Part shown: positions 35,820-44,472 of the stretch, in pieces
How the letters are laid out: each line of letters starts with the position of its first letter
How positions within the stretch are numbered: the stretch's first letter is position 1
Assembly: GCF_003387075.1 (NCBI RefSeq)
Contig: NZ_QUMQ01000001.1
Location: 7,874,001 to 7,938,000, forward strand
Reading direction: 5' to 3'
Origin: Asanoa ferruginea
GTDB taxonomy: Bacteria > Actinomycetota > Actinomycetes > Mycobacteriales > Micromonosporaceae
Length of the DNA stretch: 64,000 nucleotides
Made by a program: the position numbers and the translations under genes
Notes under the pieces: model-generated
Databases searched by the model: none
The model's input: only the letters and a program-made list of their open reading frames with translations
Told to the model about the DNA's origin: nothing

Positions 35820-36661
35820 CCGGTGCGGCAGGCCGGGCACCGGGCAGCCTTGGTCAGCAGGCCGCGTACCTCCGCCAGCAGCACCTCCACGTCGGCGATC
35901 AGCCGGTCGACGCCGGCCGGCGGCCCCGCGGCACGGATCCGGGTCTCCAGGTCGCGCACGGCCGGGCCGGCGTCGACACCGAACTCGGCCAACACCCGCC
36001 GCCGGTGTTCCCGGCAGACCTCGAGCGCCTGGGCGGCCCGCCCGGCCTGCCACAGGACGGTGCCGAGCTGGCAGGTCAGCCCCTCGCGCAACGGATAGCG
36101 CTCGGCCACCGCCGACATCTCGGCGATCAGGCCGGGATCACGGCGTACCCCCATCTCCAGCTCGAAAAGCTTCTCCCACGCCTCGCCGCGCAGCCGGTCG
36201 AGCCGGGTCGCGGCGAAGCCGAGCGGCCCGTCGACGACACCCTCCAGCGCCTCGCCCCGCCAGAGGCGCAGCCCGGACCGGAGCACCGTGGTGGCACCGG
36301 CCCGGTCGCCGGCGCTCGCCCGCGCGGCCGCCACCCGCAGGGCCGCCTCGAATGCCAACGCGTCGACGCGGTCGGCGTCGATGGTCAGGGCGTAGCCGCC
36401 GCCGGTGCGGACCACGTCGACCTCCGGCCGCGGGCGGGTGCCGAGCGTCCGGCGCAGCCCGGCGACGCAGTTGTAGACCTGTTCCCGGAACGTGGCCGGC
36501 GGATCGTCGGGCCATAGCGTGTCGACCAGTTGGGTGAGCGCGACGGGCCGGCCCGCGTTCAACGCGAGCAGGGCGATCGCCCGCCGCGCACGCAGGCCGC
36601 GAACCTCCAGGGGAACCCCCGCGGCCTGCACCCGCAGGGGCCCGAGCAATGCGATCCGCAT
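35816..36661 (-). CDS. SARP-family regulator with C-terminal cysteine pair
   Basis: This is a 281-residue protein. The N-terminal winged helix reads MRIALLGPLRVQAAGVPLEV, RARRAIALLALNAGRPV, LVDTLWPDDPPA and VYNCVAGLRRTLG. The BTAD follows (LWRGEALEGVVDGPL, YPLREGLTCQLGTVLWQAG). The tail ends CPACRTG, a CxxC that could bind metal or form a disulfide. It is divergent from the secreted amidase gene across 185 bp that hold four CGCA-headed direct repeats, the probable SARP operator, so self-regulation and control of the amidase are both plausible. The ATG at 36661 fits the family start. Confidence 0.9.
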   Translation of the reverse strand: MRIALLGPLRVQAAGVPLEVRGLRARRAIALLALNAGRPVALTQLVDTLWPDDPPATFREQVYNCVAGLRRTLGTRPRPEVDVVRTGGGYALTIDADRVDALAFEAALRVAAARASAGDRAGATTVLRSGLRLWRGEALEGVVDGPLGFAATRLDRLRGEAWEKLFELEMGVRRDPGLIAEMSAVAERYPLREGLTCQLGTVLWQAGRAAQALEVCREHRRRVLAEFGVDAGPAVRDLETRIRAAGPPAGVDRLIADVEVLLAEVRGLLTKAARCPACRTG

Positions 36662-36707
36662 GTGTTCACGGTGCCGAACCCATCGACGCCCCACCACGTA
36701 GCCGATC

Positions 36708-36750
36708 CGCAACTCACCCGCAGTTGACCCGCAACAACGCGCAGTTGTGA
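36708..36750. promoter_or_regulatory. SARP-type direct repeats between regulator and amidase
   Basis: Four direct repeats start with CGCA at 36708, 36719, 36730 and 36740: CGCAACTCACC, CGCAGTTGACC, CGCAACAACG, CGCAGTTGTGA. Spacings are 11, 11 and 10 bp, close to one helical turn, which is how SARP dimers bind. The array sits between the SARP gene start and the amidase start. An AACTTACTTTC tract follows directly. Confidence 0.6.
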
Positions 36751-36846
36751 AACTTACTTTCAGGGCATGCGTGCGGCGTGGCAGGTATTGACGCGATCGG
36801 CGTCGATGGAGCAAGGTGACCCGAGGCACCCCCGGGAGGCGCACGC

Positions 36847-38817
36847 ATGCGACGAACCCTCAGCTATCTCACCTCCGCGACCCTCACGCTCGCGGGACTC
36901 ACCCTGGTCACCCCCGGCACGGCGAGCGCCGCGCCAACCAGCCGCCAACAGGTGTACGCCGGCGCGGCGGCCGAGTTCGGCGTGCCGGAGAGCGTCCTGC
37001 TCGGCGTGTCCTACCTGGAGTCCCGCTGGGACACCAACGCGGGCAAGCCCAGCACCAGCGGCGGCTACGGCCCGATGCACCTGACCGACGCCGACGGCAT
37101 CCGGGCCGCGTCGGCGGCGGCCCGGCCCGACGGCACGGCCGGCGAGGCGGTCGACCCGCGCGGCGACGAGAGCCGCCCGCTGTCCGGCGCGCCGCCGGCC
37201 GAGGCCGACCCCGCACCGCCGGCCGCGGCGCTGGAGACCCTCGACGCGGCCGCCGGCCTGACCGGCGCCGCCCCCGAGGCACTGCGCACCGACCCGGCGG
37301 CCAACATCCGCGGCGGCGCGGCCCTGCTCGCCTCCTACCAGGACGCGCTCGGCGCGCCCACCGGCGCGGGCAGCGACCCGGCCGCCTGGTTCGGCGCGGT
37401 CGCCCGCTACTCGGGTGCCGACACCGCCGAGGCGGCGACCACGTTCGCCGACGAGGTCTACGCGACCATCCGCGACGGTGCCGCGCGCACCACCGACGAC
37501 GGCCAGGCCGTGCGGCTCGACGGGCGCTCGGTGGCGCCCCAGCGGGCCCTGGCCGACCGGCTCGGCCTGCGGAAGACGACCCGGCCCGACGGGCTCGAGT
37601 GCCCGGTCACCGTGGCCTGCGAGTGGGTTCCGGCGCCCTACGAGCAATACGGGACGACGCCCGGCGCCTACGGCAACCACGACCTGTCGCAGCGGCCGGA
37701 GCGGCAGAAGATCGAATACATCGTCATCCACGACACCGAGGCGTCCTGGGCCACCACGCTCGACCTGGTGCAGGACCCGACGTACGTCAGCTGGCACTAT
37801 TCGCTGCGCTCGGTCGACGGTCAGATCGCACAGCACGTGAAGACCAACGACGTGGCCTGGCACGCCGGCAACTGGGACGTCAATGCCCGCTCGGTCGGGC
37901 TCGAACACGAGGGCTTCGCGGCCGACGGCTCCTGGTATACCGAGGCGCTCTACCGATCCTCGTCGAAGCTGGTCCGCTACCTGGCCCAGCGCTTCGGCAT
38001 CCCGCTCAACCGCCAGCACATCCTCGGCCACGACACGGTTCCCGGCACGACCGCCGCGACCGTCGCCGGCATGCACTGGGACCCGGGCCCCTACTGGGAC
38101 TGGTCGCACTACTTCGACCTGCTCGGCGCACCGCTCTGGTCGACCGGCACCGCGCTGACCGGGCTCGTGCAGATCGATCCCGACTACGCCAGCAACCAGC
38201 CCGCGTTCACCGGTTGCGTGACGGCCGGCGTGCCGTGCGCACCGCACGGGTCCTCGGCGGTCATCCTGCGCACCGCGCCGTCGGCCGACGCGCCGCTGCT
38301 CACCGACCTCGGCCTGCACCCCAACGGCGCACCGTCCACGATGCACATCTCCGACCACGGCGCCCGCGCCTCGGCCGGGCAGACGTTCGCCTTGGCCGGG
38401 CGGCAGGGCGACTGGACCGCGATCTGGTATCTCGGTCAAAAGGGCTGGTTCCTCAACCCCCGCTCGAAGCCGACCGCCAACTGGCAGCTGGGCCTGGTCG
38501 CCATACCCAAGAAGGACAAGACCACCATCCCGGTGTACGGGCGTGCCTACCCCGAGGCGGCCGCCTACCCGGCCGGCGTGCCGGTGCAGGCGATCTCGCC
38601 ATTGCAATACACGCTCTCGGCCGGGCAGCGCTACGCGGTCGGCGCGGTCCTGCCCGGTCAGTACTACCGGGCCACCACGTTCGCCGGCACCTCACCCGGC
38701 GACTGGACGGTGATCCAGGGCGACAAGACCTATGTGGAGATCCAGTTCGGGCAGCGGGTGGCGTTCGTCGACCAGGCCGACGTCGACCTGCGGCTGTCGA
38801 TCGGCATCTTCTCCTAG
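36847..38817 (+). CDS. Secreted N-acetylmuramoyl-L-alanine amidase with lysozyme-like domain
   Basis: This is a 656-residue exported protein. The signal peptide reads LSYLTSATLTLAGLTLV with cleavage after TASA near residue 28. A lysozyme-like/SLT segment follows (AAAEFGVPESVLLGVSYLES, GGYGPMHLTD, with the Glu of YLES as candidate acid). The type 2 amidase domain (about 290-430) has zinc ligands in YIVIHDTEA (His), NWDVNARSVGLEHEG (His) and ILGHDTVPGTTA (His). The C-terminal 200 residues are SH3-like. It should cut the peptide from muramic acid in cell-wall peptidoglycan. A strong terminator follows. Control by the divergent SARP is inferred. Confidence 0.9.
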   Translation: MRRTLSYLTSATLTLAGLTLVTPGTASAAPTSRQQVYAGAAAEFGVPESVLLGVSYLESRWDTNAGKPSTSGGYGPMHLTDADGIRAASAAARPDGTAGEAVDPRGDESRPLSGAPPAEADPAPPAAALETLDAAAGLTGAAPEALRTDPAANIRGGAALLASYQDALGAPTGAGSDPAAWFGAVARYSGADTAEAATTFADEVYATIRDGAARTTDDGQAVRLDGRSVAPQRALADRLGLRKTTRPDGLECPVTVACEWVPAPYEQYGTTPGAYGNHDLSQRPERQKIEYIVIHDTEASWATTLDLVQDPTYVSWHYSLRSVDGQIAQHVKTNDVAWHAGNWDVNARSVGLEHEGFAADGSWYTEALYRSSSKLVRYLAQRFGIPLNRQHILGHDTVPGTTAATVAGMHWDPGPYWDWSHYFDLLGAPLWSTGTALTGLVQIDPDYASNQPAFTGCVTAGVPCAPHGSSAVILRTAPSADAPLLTDLGLHPNGAPSTMHISDHGARASAGQTFALAGRQGDWTAIWYLGQKGWFLNPRSKPTANWQLGLVAIPKKDKTTIPVYGRAYPEAAAYPAGVPVQAISPLQYTLSAGQRYAVGAVLPGQYYRATTFAGTSPGDWTVIQGDKTYVEIQFGQRVAFVDQADVDLRLSIGIFS

Positions 38818-38839
38818 GCCGGTTCGTCGCTGAGCCAGT

Positions 38840-38883
38840 CGCGGCCGCTCGGGGCATCGGGGCCCCGGGCGGCCGCGGCTTTT
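38840..38883. terminator. Intrinsic terminator after the amidase gene
   Basis: A 16-bp stem, CGCGGCCGCTCGGGGC (38840-38855) with 38862-38877 (one G.T pair), has a 6-nt loop and is followed by GCTTTT. It lies between the convergent amidase and phosphotransferase genes and probably serves the plus-strand transcript. Confidence 0.85.
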
Positions 38884-39806
38884 CAGCGCAATGTGTCGAG
38901 GAGCTTTTCGATGCCGTCGGGGGTCAGCGGCCGGGCCAGGATCGAGGTGAGGCGGCCCTCGGCCCGCTCGCGGTTCTCCGCCGGCTCGGCCGGGTCCAGC
39001 GCCCGGCGGGCGTAGAACTCCAGCAGGTGGCCCTGCACGGCGATGGCCATCGAGAAGTCTTCCGGCTCCAGCTTCGCGTCGCCGTAGGCCGCGGCGGCCC
39101 GCGGTGCGGCGTCGCCGAGGTCGGCCAGCAGCGCCGCGAGTTCGCGTTCCGGCTGGGCCGGCCCGCTGTTCTCCCAGTCGAGCACGACCAGGCCGCCCGC
39201 GGCGGTGCGGTGGACGTTGTCGGGCAGGTCTCGGTGGCAGGTGCGGACCCGGGCCGGGTCGGGCGGCACCACCAGCGCGTCGAGGGCGACCAGGTCGGGC
39301 AGGGCGGCGGCGAGGGCCGGGGCCCAGTGCGCGCCGGCACCGGTCGCGGTCGTGGCGAGAGACCGCCAGGCGGTTTTGCCCAGCGGCATGGCGAACCACT
39401 CCCCGACCGGGCCGCGCGGCGGATGCTCGACCGCGTGCAGCCGGGCCAGCAGCCCGCCGAGGTCGGCGGCGTCGGCCGGGCTGGCGTCGAGGTCGACCCA
39501 CTCGTAGACCCGCAGCACCGCCTCAGGGCCACGCACCGTCACCTGATCGTCGGTGGTGCGCACCGGCCTCGGCAGCGGCAGCCCGGCGTCCGCCGCCGCG
39601 TGCTGGAACTCCACATCGGCCACGGCGTCGGCCTCGTCGACCGGGACCAGCGCTTCCTTGACCGCCCAGGTGCCGCGCCCGGTATCGAAGCGCCAGACCC
39701 GACCCAGCTCGCCGCGGGCCGCGTACACCGGTGGCGTGGTCAGGCTCCCCAGACCGTAACGGTTGGTCACGAGGTCAGCGAGCTCCGTCGACATCATGCC
39801 GGACAT
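38883..39806 (-). CDS. Aminoglycoside phosphotransferase/choline kinase-like protein
   Basis: This is a 307-residue protein-kinase-like small-molecule phosphotransferase (APH family). The catalytic loop is RTCHRDLPDNVHR near residue 192 (HxDxxxxN) and the metal-binding DxE/DxD-like motif is VVLDWENSGPAQPE near 210. The N-lobe contains TWAVKEALV with the ATP-contacting Lys. Substrate unknown: members act on aminoglycosides, macrolides, choline or homoserine. Starts at 39806, 39797 and 39794 are possible. It is divergent from the amino-acid permease across 67 bp. Confidence 0.85.
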   Translation of the reverse strand: MSGMMSTELADLVTNRYGLGSLTTPPVYAARGELGRVWRFDTGRGTWAVKEALVPVDEADAVADVEFQHAAADAGLPLPRPVRTTDDQVTVRGPEAVLRVYEWVDLDASPADAADLGGLLARLHAVEHPPRGPVGEWFAMPLGKTAWRSLATTATGAGAHWAPALAAALPDLVALDALVVPPDPARVRTCHRDLPDNVHRTAAGGLVVLDWENSGPAQPERELAALLADLGDAAPRAAAAYGDAKLEPEDFSMAIAVQGHLLEFYARRALDPAEPAENRERAEGRLTSILARPLTPDGIEKLLDTLR

Positions 39807-39873
39807 TGTCCTTGACGGCAGACGCGACGGAGATCAATATCCACTCGGTTGTTGTCCAATCTGGAGGCGCTCC

Positions 39874-41349
39874 ATGTCCGCTCCCCCTCGCGCCGTCGGC
39901 GCCCAGCCCACCGCATCGCTGGCCGCCGGCCGGCTCGGCGTACCCGCGGTCCTCTTCTTCGTCATGTCGGCGGCGACCCCGCTGACCGTGGTCGCCGGCG
40001 TGGTGACCACCGGTTTCGCCACGACCGGCCTGATCGGCATCCCGGTCGCGTTCGTCGTCGTGGGCCTGCTGCTCGCGGTGTTCTCGGTCGGCTACGTCGC
40101 GATGGCGCGCAACCTGGCCAACTCCGGTGCCTTCTACACGTTCATCGCGCGCGGTGTCGGCCGCCCGGCCGGCGTCGGTGCCGCGTGGGTCGCGCTGGTC
40201 GCCTACAACGCGTTGCAAGTCGGCCTCTACGGCGCGATCGGCGGTGCGGCCAGCCCGCTGCTCAAGGACTGGTTCGACATCAACGCCGACTGGTGGGTGA
40301 TCGCGCTGGTCGCCTGGGCGCTCGTCGCCGTGCTCGGCGTGCTGCGGATCGACCTCAACGGCACCATCCTCGCGGTGCTGCTCTGCACCGAGGTGCTGAT
40401 CATCCTGGTCTACTCGATCGCCGACCTGTCCAGCCCGGCCGGCGGCGCGATCAGCACCACCACCCTCGACCCGAGCAACCTGTTCGGCGACGGCGTCGGC
40501 GCGATCCTGGTGCTCGCGCTGCTCGGCTTCGTCGGCTTCGAGGCCTCGGTGGTGTTCTCCGAGGAGGCCAAGGACCCGAAGCGCACGATCCGCACCGCCA
40601 CCTACGTCGCGGTCGGCGCCACGGCGGTGCTCTACACGTTCGCGTCGTGGGCGATGACGGTCGCGACCGGCCCCGACGCGATCGTCGACCGGTCCCGCGA
40701 CGAGAGCGTCGGCCTGATCTTCAGCCTGGCCGGCGGCAACCTCGGCAGCACCTGGGTGACCATCGGCGAGGTCCTGTTCGCCACCTCGATCGCGGCGGCG
40801 ATGATCTCGTTCCACAACACCATCGCGCGTTACATGTTCGCTCTCGGCCGCGAACGCATGCTGCCGGCCGCGCTCGGCCGCACCAGCGAGGGCACCCAGG
40901 CACCCCGCAACGCGTCGCTCGTGCAGTCGGTGATCGGCCTGGTCGTCATCATCGTGTACGCGATCGGCGGCTGGGAGCCGACCGTGCACCTGTTCTTCTG
41001 GGGCGGCACCTCGGGCGGCCTGGGCGTGCTGTTCCTGATCACCATGACCGCGCTGGCGGTGCTGCTGTTCTTCCGCCGCGACGCGCACGGCGAGTCCCTG
41101 TGGTCGCGGCTGATCGCGCCGGCGATCGCGCTCATCGTGCTGGTCGTCGTCGTGGTGCTGGCGGTGCGCAACTTCGACGCGCTGCTCGGCGTCGCACCGG
41201 ACAGCGCGCTGGCGTGGGCGATCCCGGTGGTGCTCGTGGTGGTCGGGCTCCTGGGCGCCGGCTACGCGATGTGGCTGCGGGGCAACCAGCCGGCCGTGTA
41301 CGAGGCGATCGGCTCCGGCGGTCGTTCGTCCACGGTGGAAGAGGCCTGA
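39874..41349 (+). CDS. APC-family amino acid permease
   Basis: This is a 491-residue protein with about 12-14 membrane segments. The APC core starts GVPAVLFFVMSAATPLTVVAGVV with an unwound-helix TPLTVV, followed by the conserved segment NLANSGAFYTFIARGVG and, further on, FVGFEASVVFSEEAKDPKRTI. It probably imports an amino acid or amine by proton coupling; the substrate is unknown. The ATG at 39874 is chosen because CTGGAGG lies 7 nt upstream. A clear terminator hairpin follows the stop, so it is monocistronic. Confidence 0.9.
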   Translation: MSAPPRAVGAQPTASLAAGRLGVPAVLFFVMSAATPLTVVAGVVTTGFATTGLIGIPVAFVVVGLLLAVFSVGYVAMARNLANSGAFYTFIARGVGRPAGVGAAWVALVAYNALQVGLYGAIGGAASPLLKDWFDINADWWVIALVAWALVAVLGVLRIDLNGTILAVLLCTEVLIILVYSIADLSSPAGGAISTTTLDPSNLFGDGVGAILVLALLGFVGFEASVVFSEEAKDPKRTIRTATYVAVGATAVLYTFASWAMTVATGPDAIVDRSRDESVGLIFSLAGGNLGSTWVTIGEVLFATSIAAAMISFHNTIARYMFALGRERMLPAALGRTSEGTQAPRNASLVQSVIGLVVIIVYAIGGWEPTVHLFFWGGTSGGLGVLFLITMTALAVLLFFRRDAHGESLWSRLIAPAIALIVLVVVVVLAVRNFDALLGVAPDSALAWAIPVVLVVVGLLGAGYAMWLRGNQPAVYEAIGSGGRSSTVEEA

Positions 41350-41356
41350 TCCCCAC

Positions 41357-41391
41357 TACGGGCGAGGGCATCGTCGGTGCTCTCGCCCGTA
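41357..41391 (+). terminator. Terminator hairpin after the APC permease
   Basis: Arms TACGGGCGAGGGCA (41357-41370) and TGCTCTCGCCCGTA (41378-41391) pair over 14 bp with one G.T; the loop is TCGTCGG. A short CCCCCTATT follows; the T-run is weak, as is common in actinomycetes. Confidence 0.75.
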
Positions 41392-41451
41392 CCCCCTATT
41401 GATCATGATCTGGATCGTGAGAAGCGGTGCATCGCGGGTAGACGCTGGGGC

Positions 41452-42588
41452 ATGGATCTCCACTACCTACACCCGATCTACGCGCAGCCGGGGCCCTGGG
41501 CGTCGGTCTATCTCGACGCGTCGCGCAATGACGAGAGCGGGGACCGGGAGGTCGCGCTGCGCTGGCGCGCGTTGGCGTCGCAGCTCGAGGCGCTCGGCGC
41601 CGATCAGCCGACCATCGACGTGACCGGCGAGGCGCTGTTGAACTATCCGAACCAGGTGGGGCGCTACGGGCTGGCGGCGTTCGCGCGGGCCGGGCGGGTC
41701 GCGCTGGTCGAGCCGATGAACGCGCCGCCGCCGGCCGACGAGGCGCGCTACTCGGAGCTTCCGCACGCGATGCCGCTGGTCGCCCTCCGTGGGGAGGACA
41801 TCCCCTATGTCCGGGTCGTCGCCGACCGTGCCGGCGCCGACCTGGAGGGCCTGGCGGTCGCGACCGCGCCCCGGCTCCGCGAGATCGACCGCACGGTGCG
41901 CGGTAGCGAGCCGTTCCCGCTGCACAAGGCACACAGCGGCGGGCAGGGCCGGGTCGGCGACACGGCCAGCATCGACGACAACTGGCAGCGCAACGCCGGT
42001 GACGTCGCGGCGGCGACGGCCGAACTGGCCGAGGCCGTCGGTGCGGAGGTCGTGGTGGTCGGCGGCGATGTGCGTACCGTGCCGATGTTTGTCGCGAAGT
42101 TGCCCAAGCGCTGGCAGCAACGGGTGGTGCGGACCGACGCCGGGTCGCGGGCACCGGGCGCCGACGAGGAAGCGCTCGACGACGTGACCATCCAGGCGAT
42201 CGCCGACCTCGCGGACCAGCACACCCAGCAGGCGATCGACCGCTATCAGACGCAGCGCGGCGAAAACGTGTCGACCACCGGGTTGCCCGACGTGGTGTCG
42301 GCGTTGCAGCGGCGGCAGGTGGAGACGGTGTTGCTGGTCAACGACCTGTCCTCGACGGACACGCTGTTCGTCGGGCTCGACGACCCGTCGCTGGTCGCCG
42401 TCGACGCCGACACGCTGCGGAGCGAGGGGGTCGAAGATCCGCTTCGGGTACGCGCGGACCAGGCGCTGCTGCGCGCGATCGAGGGTACCGATGCCGCATT
42501 GGTGCTGGTGGGGCCCGACGAGGTGCCGCTGGAGCACGGCATTGGGGCGGTCATGCGGTGGGCCAACCAGCCGCCAACGCCGGAGTAG
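41452..42588 (+). CDS. eRF1-like (baeRF2/Rv2629-type) protein
   Basis: This is a 378-residue protein resembling the mycobacterial Rv2629 group of bacterial eRF1/Vms1-like proteins: N-terminal LHYLHPIYAQPGPWASVYLDA, central KAHSGGQGRVGDTASIDDNWQ and C-terminal VLLVNDLSSTDTLFVGL. Such proteins are predicted to act at stalled ribosomes as peptidyl-tRNA hydrolases or release factors; experimental support is limited. There is no GGQ at the classical place, but a GGQGR occurs near residue 165. The ATG at 41452 is weakly preceded by GGGG. It precedes the SPW membrane protein gene by 113 bp. Confidence 0.75.
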   Translation: MDLHYLHPIYAQPGPWASVYLDASRNDESGDREVALRWRALASQLEALGADQPTIDVTGEALLNYPNQVGRYGLAAFARAGRVALVEPMNAPPPADEARYSELPHAMPLVALRGEDIPYVRVVADRAGADLEGLAVATAPRLREIDRTVRGSEPFPLHKAHSGGQGRVGDTASIDDNWQRNAGDVAAATAELAEAVGAEVVVVGGDVRTVPMFVAKLPKRWQQRVVRTDAGSRAPGADEEALDDVTIQAIADLADQHTQQAIDRYQTQRGENVSTTGLPDVVSALQRRQVETVLLVNDLSSTDTLFVGLDDPSLVAVDADTLRSEGVEDPLRVRADQALLRAIEGTDAALVLVGPDEVPLEHGIGAVMRWANQPPTPE

Positions 42589-42701
42589 GTGTGATCTGCG
42601 CCTCTTGGGCCGTTTTACGGGTGGGTTATGGCGTTTTGCAGTTAGTAGCAGGGGGTAGCCAACCCGAGGCGAGGAGTAACTACACGCACCTGGAGGGAAC
42701 A

Positions 42702-43385
42702 ATGGCAAGCCCACGCAGATCACGGCAGGACGATCCGGTCCGTGACGGGGTCACCGACCGGGCGCCGAACGGCACCTCCACGAATGGCGGCATGACCAGG
42801 AACGGCACGGCCGGGAACGGGATGGCCGGCAATGGGATGGCCGGCCGGCATGCCACCGACGCCGGGTCCTACGGCGACGGGTCGGGCGGGCAGATGGCCG
42901 ATGGGGGCTACGGGGCCCAGGGCGCACCAATGGGACCGATGGCGATGTCGGACCGCGTCCAGCAGACCGCGATCTCCGCGCCGAACGCGCTGCTGCTGAT
43001 CGCCGGCATCTGGTTGATCCTTTCGCGGTTCGTCTTCGACTTCCCGCTCGCCGGCTCCACGGCCGGCGGGGTCCTCAACGGTGTCGTGATCGGCATCGCG
43101 GTGGCGATCATGGCGCTGGTGCGGATGTCCGCATACCGGTCGAACCCGATGATCAACCTGGTCACGGTGGTGGCCGGCGCCTGGATGATGGCGTCGCCAT
43201 GGGCATTCGGCTACCCGCACTTCGGCAGCGGCGGACGCCCCGGCTGGAGCGACATCATCGTCGGTGGCTTCATCATCTTCTTCGGCCTGCTCGGCGCGGC
43301 CGGCAACCTCATGCGCCGGCGCGTGAGCGGCAGCTCCCGAATGAGCATGATGAGCCGCGGTGGAGGCCGCCTCGCAACACGCTGA
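42702..43385 (+). CDS. SPW-repeat membrane protein with disordered N-terminus
   Basis: This is a 227-residue protein. Residues 1-85 are low-complexity Gly/Asn/Met/Ala (TRNGTAGNGMAGNGMAGRH) and probably disordered in the cytoplasm. Residues 90-205 hold four hydrophobic segments with the SPW-type text GAWMMASPWAFGY and a related IAGIWLILSRFVF. SPW proteins are small actinobacterial membrane proteins of unknown function. TGGAGGGAA precedes the ATG at 42702. A strong two-way terminator follows. Confidence 0.85.
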   Translation: MASPRRSRQDDPVRDGVTDRAPNGTSTNGGMTRNGTAGNGMAGNGMAGRHATDAGSYGDGSGGQMADGGYGAQGAPMGPMAMSDRVQQTAISAPNALLLIAGIWLILSRFVFDFPLAGSTAGGVLNGVVIGIAVAIMALVRMSAYRSNPMINLVTVVAGAWMMASPWAFGYPHFGSGGRPGWSDIIVGGFIIFFGLLGAAGNLMRRRVSGSSRMSMMSRGGGRLATR

Positions 43386-43396
43386 TCAACTCTCTG

Positions 43397-43431
43397 CGGA
43401 ACGGGGCCGGGATTCTCCCGGCCCTTTCCGC
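43397..43431. terminator. Bidirectional terminator between convergent genes
   Basis: A perfect 9-bp stem, GGGCCGGGA (43404-43412) with TCCCGGCCC (43416-43424), extended by GCGGAA/TTCCGC outside, has loop TTC and is followed by TTTCC. It sits between the SPW protein stop (43385) and the phosphatase stop (43442). Confidence 0.8.
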
Positions 43432-43441
43432 GTGTTTCTCT

Positions 43442-44368
43442 TCAACGCAGCCGCCCGACGGGGACCGCGCCGTTGGCGAGCCAGCGTTCGACACTCTGGG
43501 CGTAGGCGCGCACCAGTTGGGCCTCGGCCCGATGGTCGGCGATGAGCGCGGCGGCCTCGTCGGGGTCCTGCCCGCGCAACCGCAGCACCGCGTAGGTCAG
43601 CAGAATCGACCGCCGCCGCCCCTGATGGCAGTGGATCAGCACGCCGGCGTCGGGGTTCTCGTTGAGCAGGTCGGCGACATAGCGCGCGGCGGCCGACCAG
43701 AGTCTGGGGTGCTGTGGTTGGCCGAAGTCCCACATCGGCGCGTGCACGACGTGAGCGCGACCGAAGACGGCGCGCTCGGCCGCTAGATCCTGGGAGAGCC
43801 AGGTCTGCGCGGTCGAACGGCAGTTGACGACGTCGGTGATCCCTTCGTCGCGCAGCAGCGGGAGGGTGACGCCGGTCGGCAGGCTACCGACTGCCAGGCG
43901 CTCGGCGCCGATCCAGCTCAGCCAGGTGTTGCGGCGGCTGGGGCGGTAGAACCGGGTGCTGTGCCGGTGGTACCACTGACGCAGGCTGTCCACGGTGAAT
44001 CCCAGCGGTGGCGCAGCGCCCGATGGGCCGCCTGCTGCTGATGCCGTCGGTGGCGGCGCGGCGGCGGCGGCCGATCGGCCCGTTGCTGTGGATGTGGTCC
44101 GCCGCTGCCCATCCTGGTCTGCGGCGGCGGTTGGGCTTTCTGGGGCGGATGCCGTCCGCGGGGGCTCGGCTTCCTGGGGTGCCCCGCCCGATGGGCCCTC
44201 GACGGCGGATGCCGTCCACTGGGGCTCAGGGTCCTGGGGTGCGGCGCCCGATGGGCCCTCGACGGCGGATGCCGTCCGTCGGTGCTCGGCCTCCCGCGGT
44301 GCGGCGGCGGACGCGTCCCCGGCCGCGGGCGTTGCCCGCGGACCCGGTTCGCGTTCCAGGAACCCCAT
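43442..44368 (-). CDS. Dual-specificity/tyrosine phosphatase-like protein with repeat-rich N-terminus
   Basis: This is a 308-residue protein. The C-terminal 170 residues form a cysteine phosphatase domain with the P-loop HCHQGRRRS near residue 252 (CxxxxxRS) and a general-acid candidate in HAPMWDFGQP. The N-terminal 110 residues are low complexity, with a 20-residue unit TASAVEGPSGAAPQDPEPQW repeated with decay. This corresponds to a 60-bp tandem repeat in the DNA. I took the ATG at 44368 (MGFLEREPG); upstream readings look like non-coding frame. The target is unknown; similar domains act on phosphoproteins or phosphoinositides. Confidence 0.75.
   Translation of the reverse strand: MGFLEREPGPRATPAAGDASAAAPREAEHRRTASAVEGPSGAAPQDPEPQWTASAVEGPSGGAPQEAEPPRTASAPESPTAAADQDGQRRTTSTATGRSAAAAAPPPTASAAGGPSGAAPPLGFTVDSLRQWYHRHSTRFYRPSRRNTWLSWIGAERLAVGSLPTGVTLPLLRDEGITDVVNCRSTAQTWLSQDLAAERAVFGRAHVVHAPMWDFGQPQHPRLWSAAARYVADLLNENPDAGVLIHCHQGRRRSILLTYAVLRLRGQDPDEAAALIADHRAEAQLVRAYAQSVERWLANGAVPVGRLR
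44015..44300. repeat. 60-bp minisatellite inside the phosphatase gene
   Basis: Blocks 44161-44220 and 44221-44280 align base for base over a 60-bp period, sharing GCCCGATGGGCCCTCGACGG and GGATGCCGTCC. Decayed units extend to about 44015 on one side and 44300 on the other. The unit length is a multiple of three, so copy number can change without frameshift. Confidence 0.7.
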
Positions 44369-44472
44369 GCGGTCAATCGTTCCAGACGGCGCCGCGCGCC
44401 TGACGACATTCGGGGTTGCCTGGTCGCCGATGTCCGGGTCCGTGGAACGGCCGTCACACCCTATAAGGCATC

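Noticed and set aside
36816-39815. 999-codon plus-strand frame over the amidase and phosphotransferase region
   Set aside because: Low-complexity Arg/Pro/Gly translation typical of a shadow frame; both underlying genes have clear motifs in other frames.
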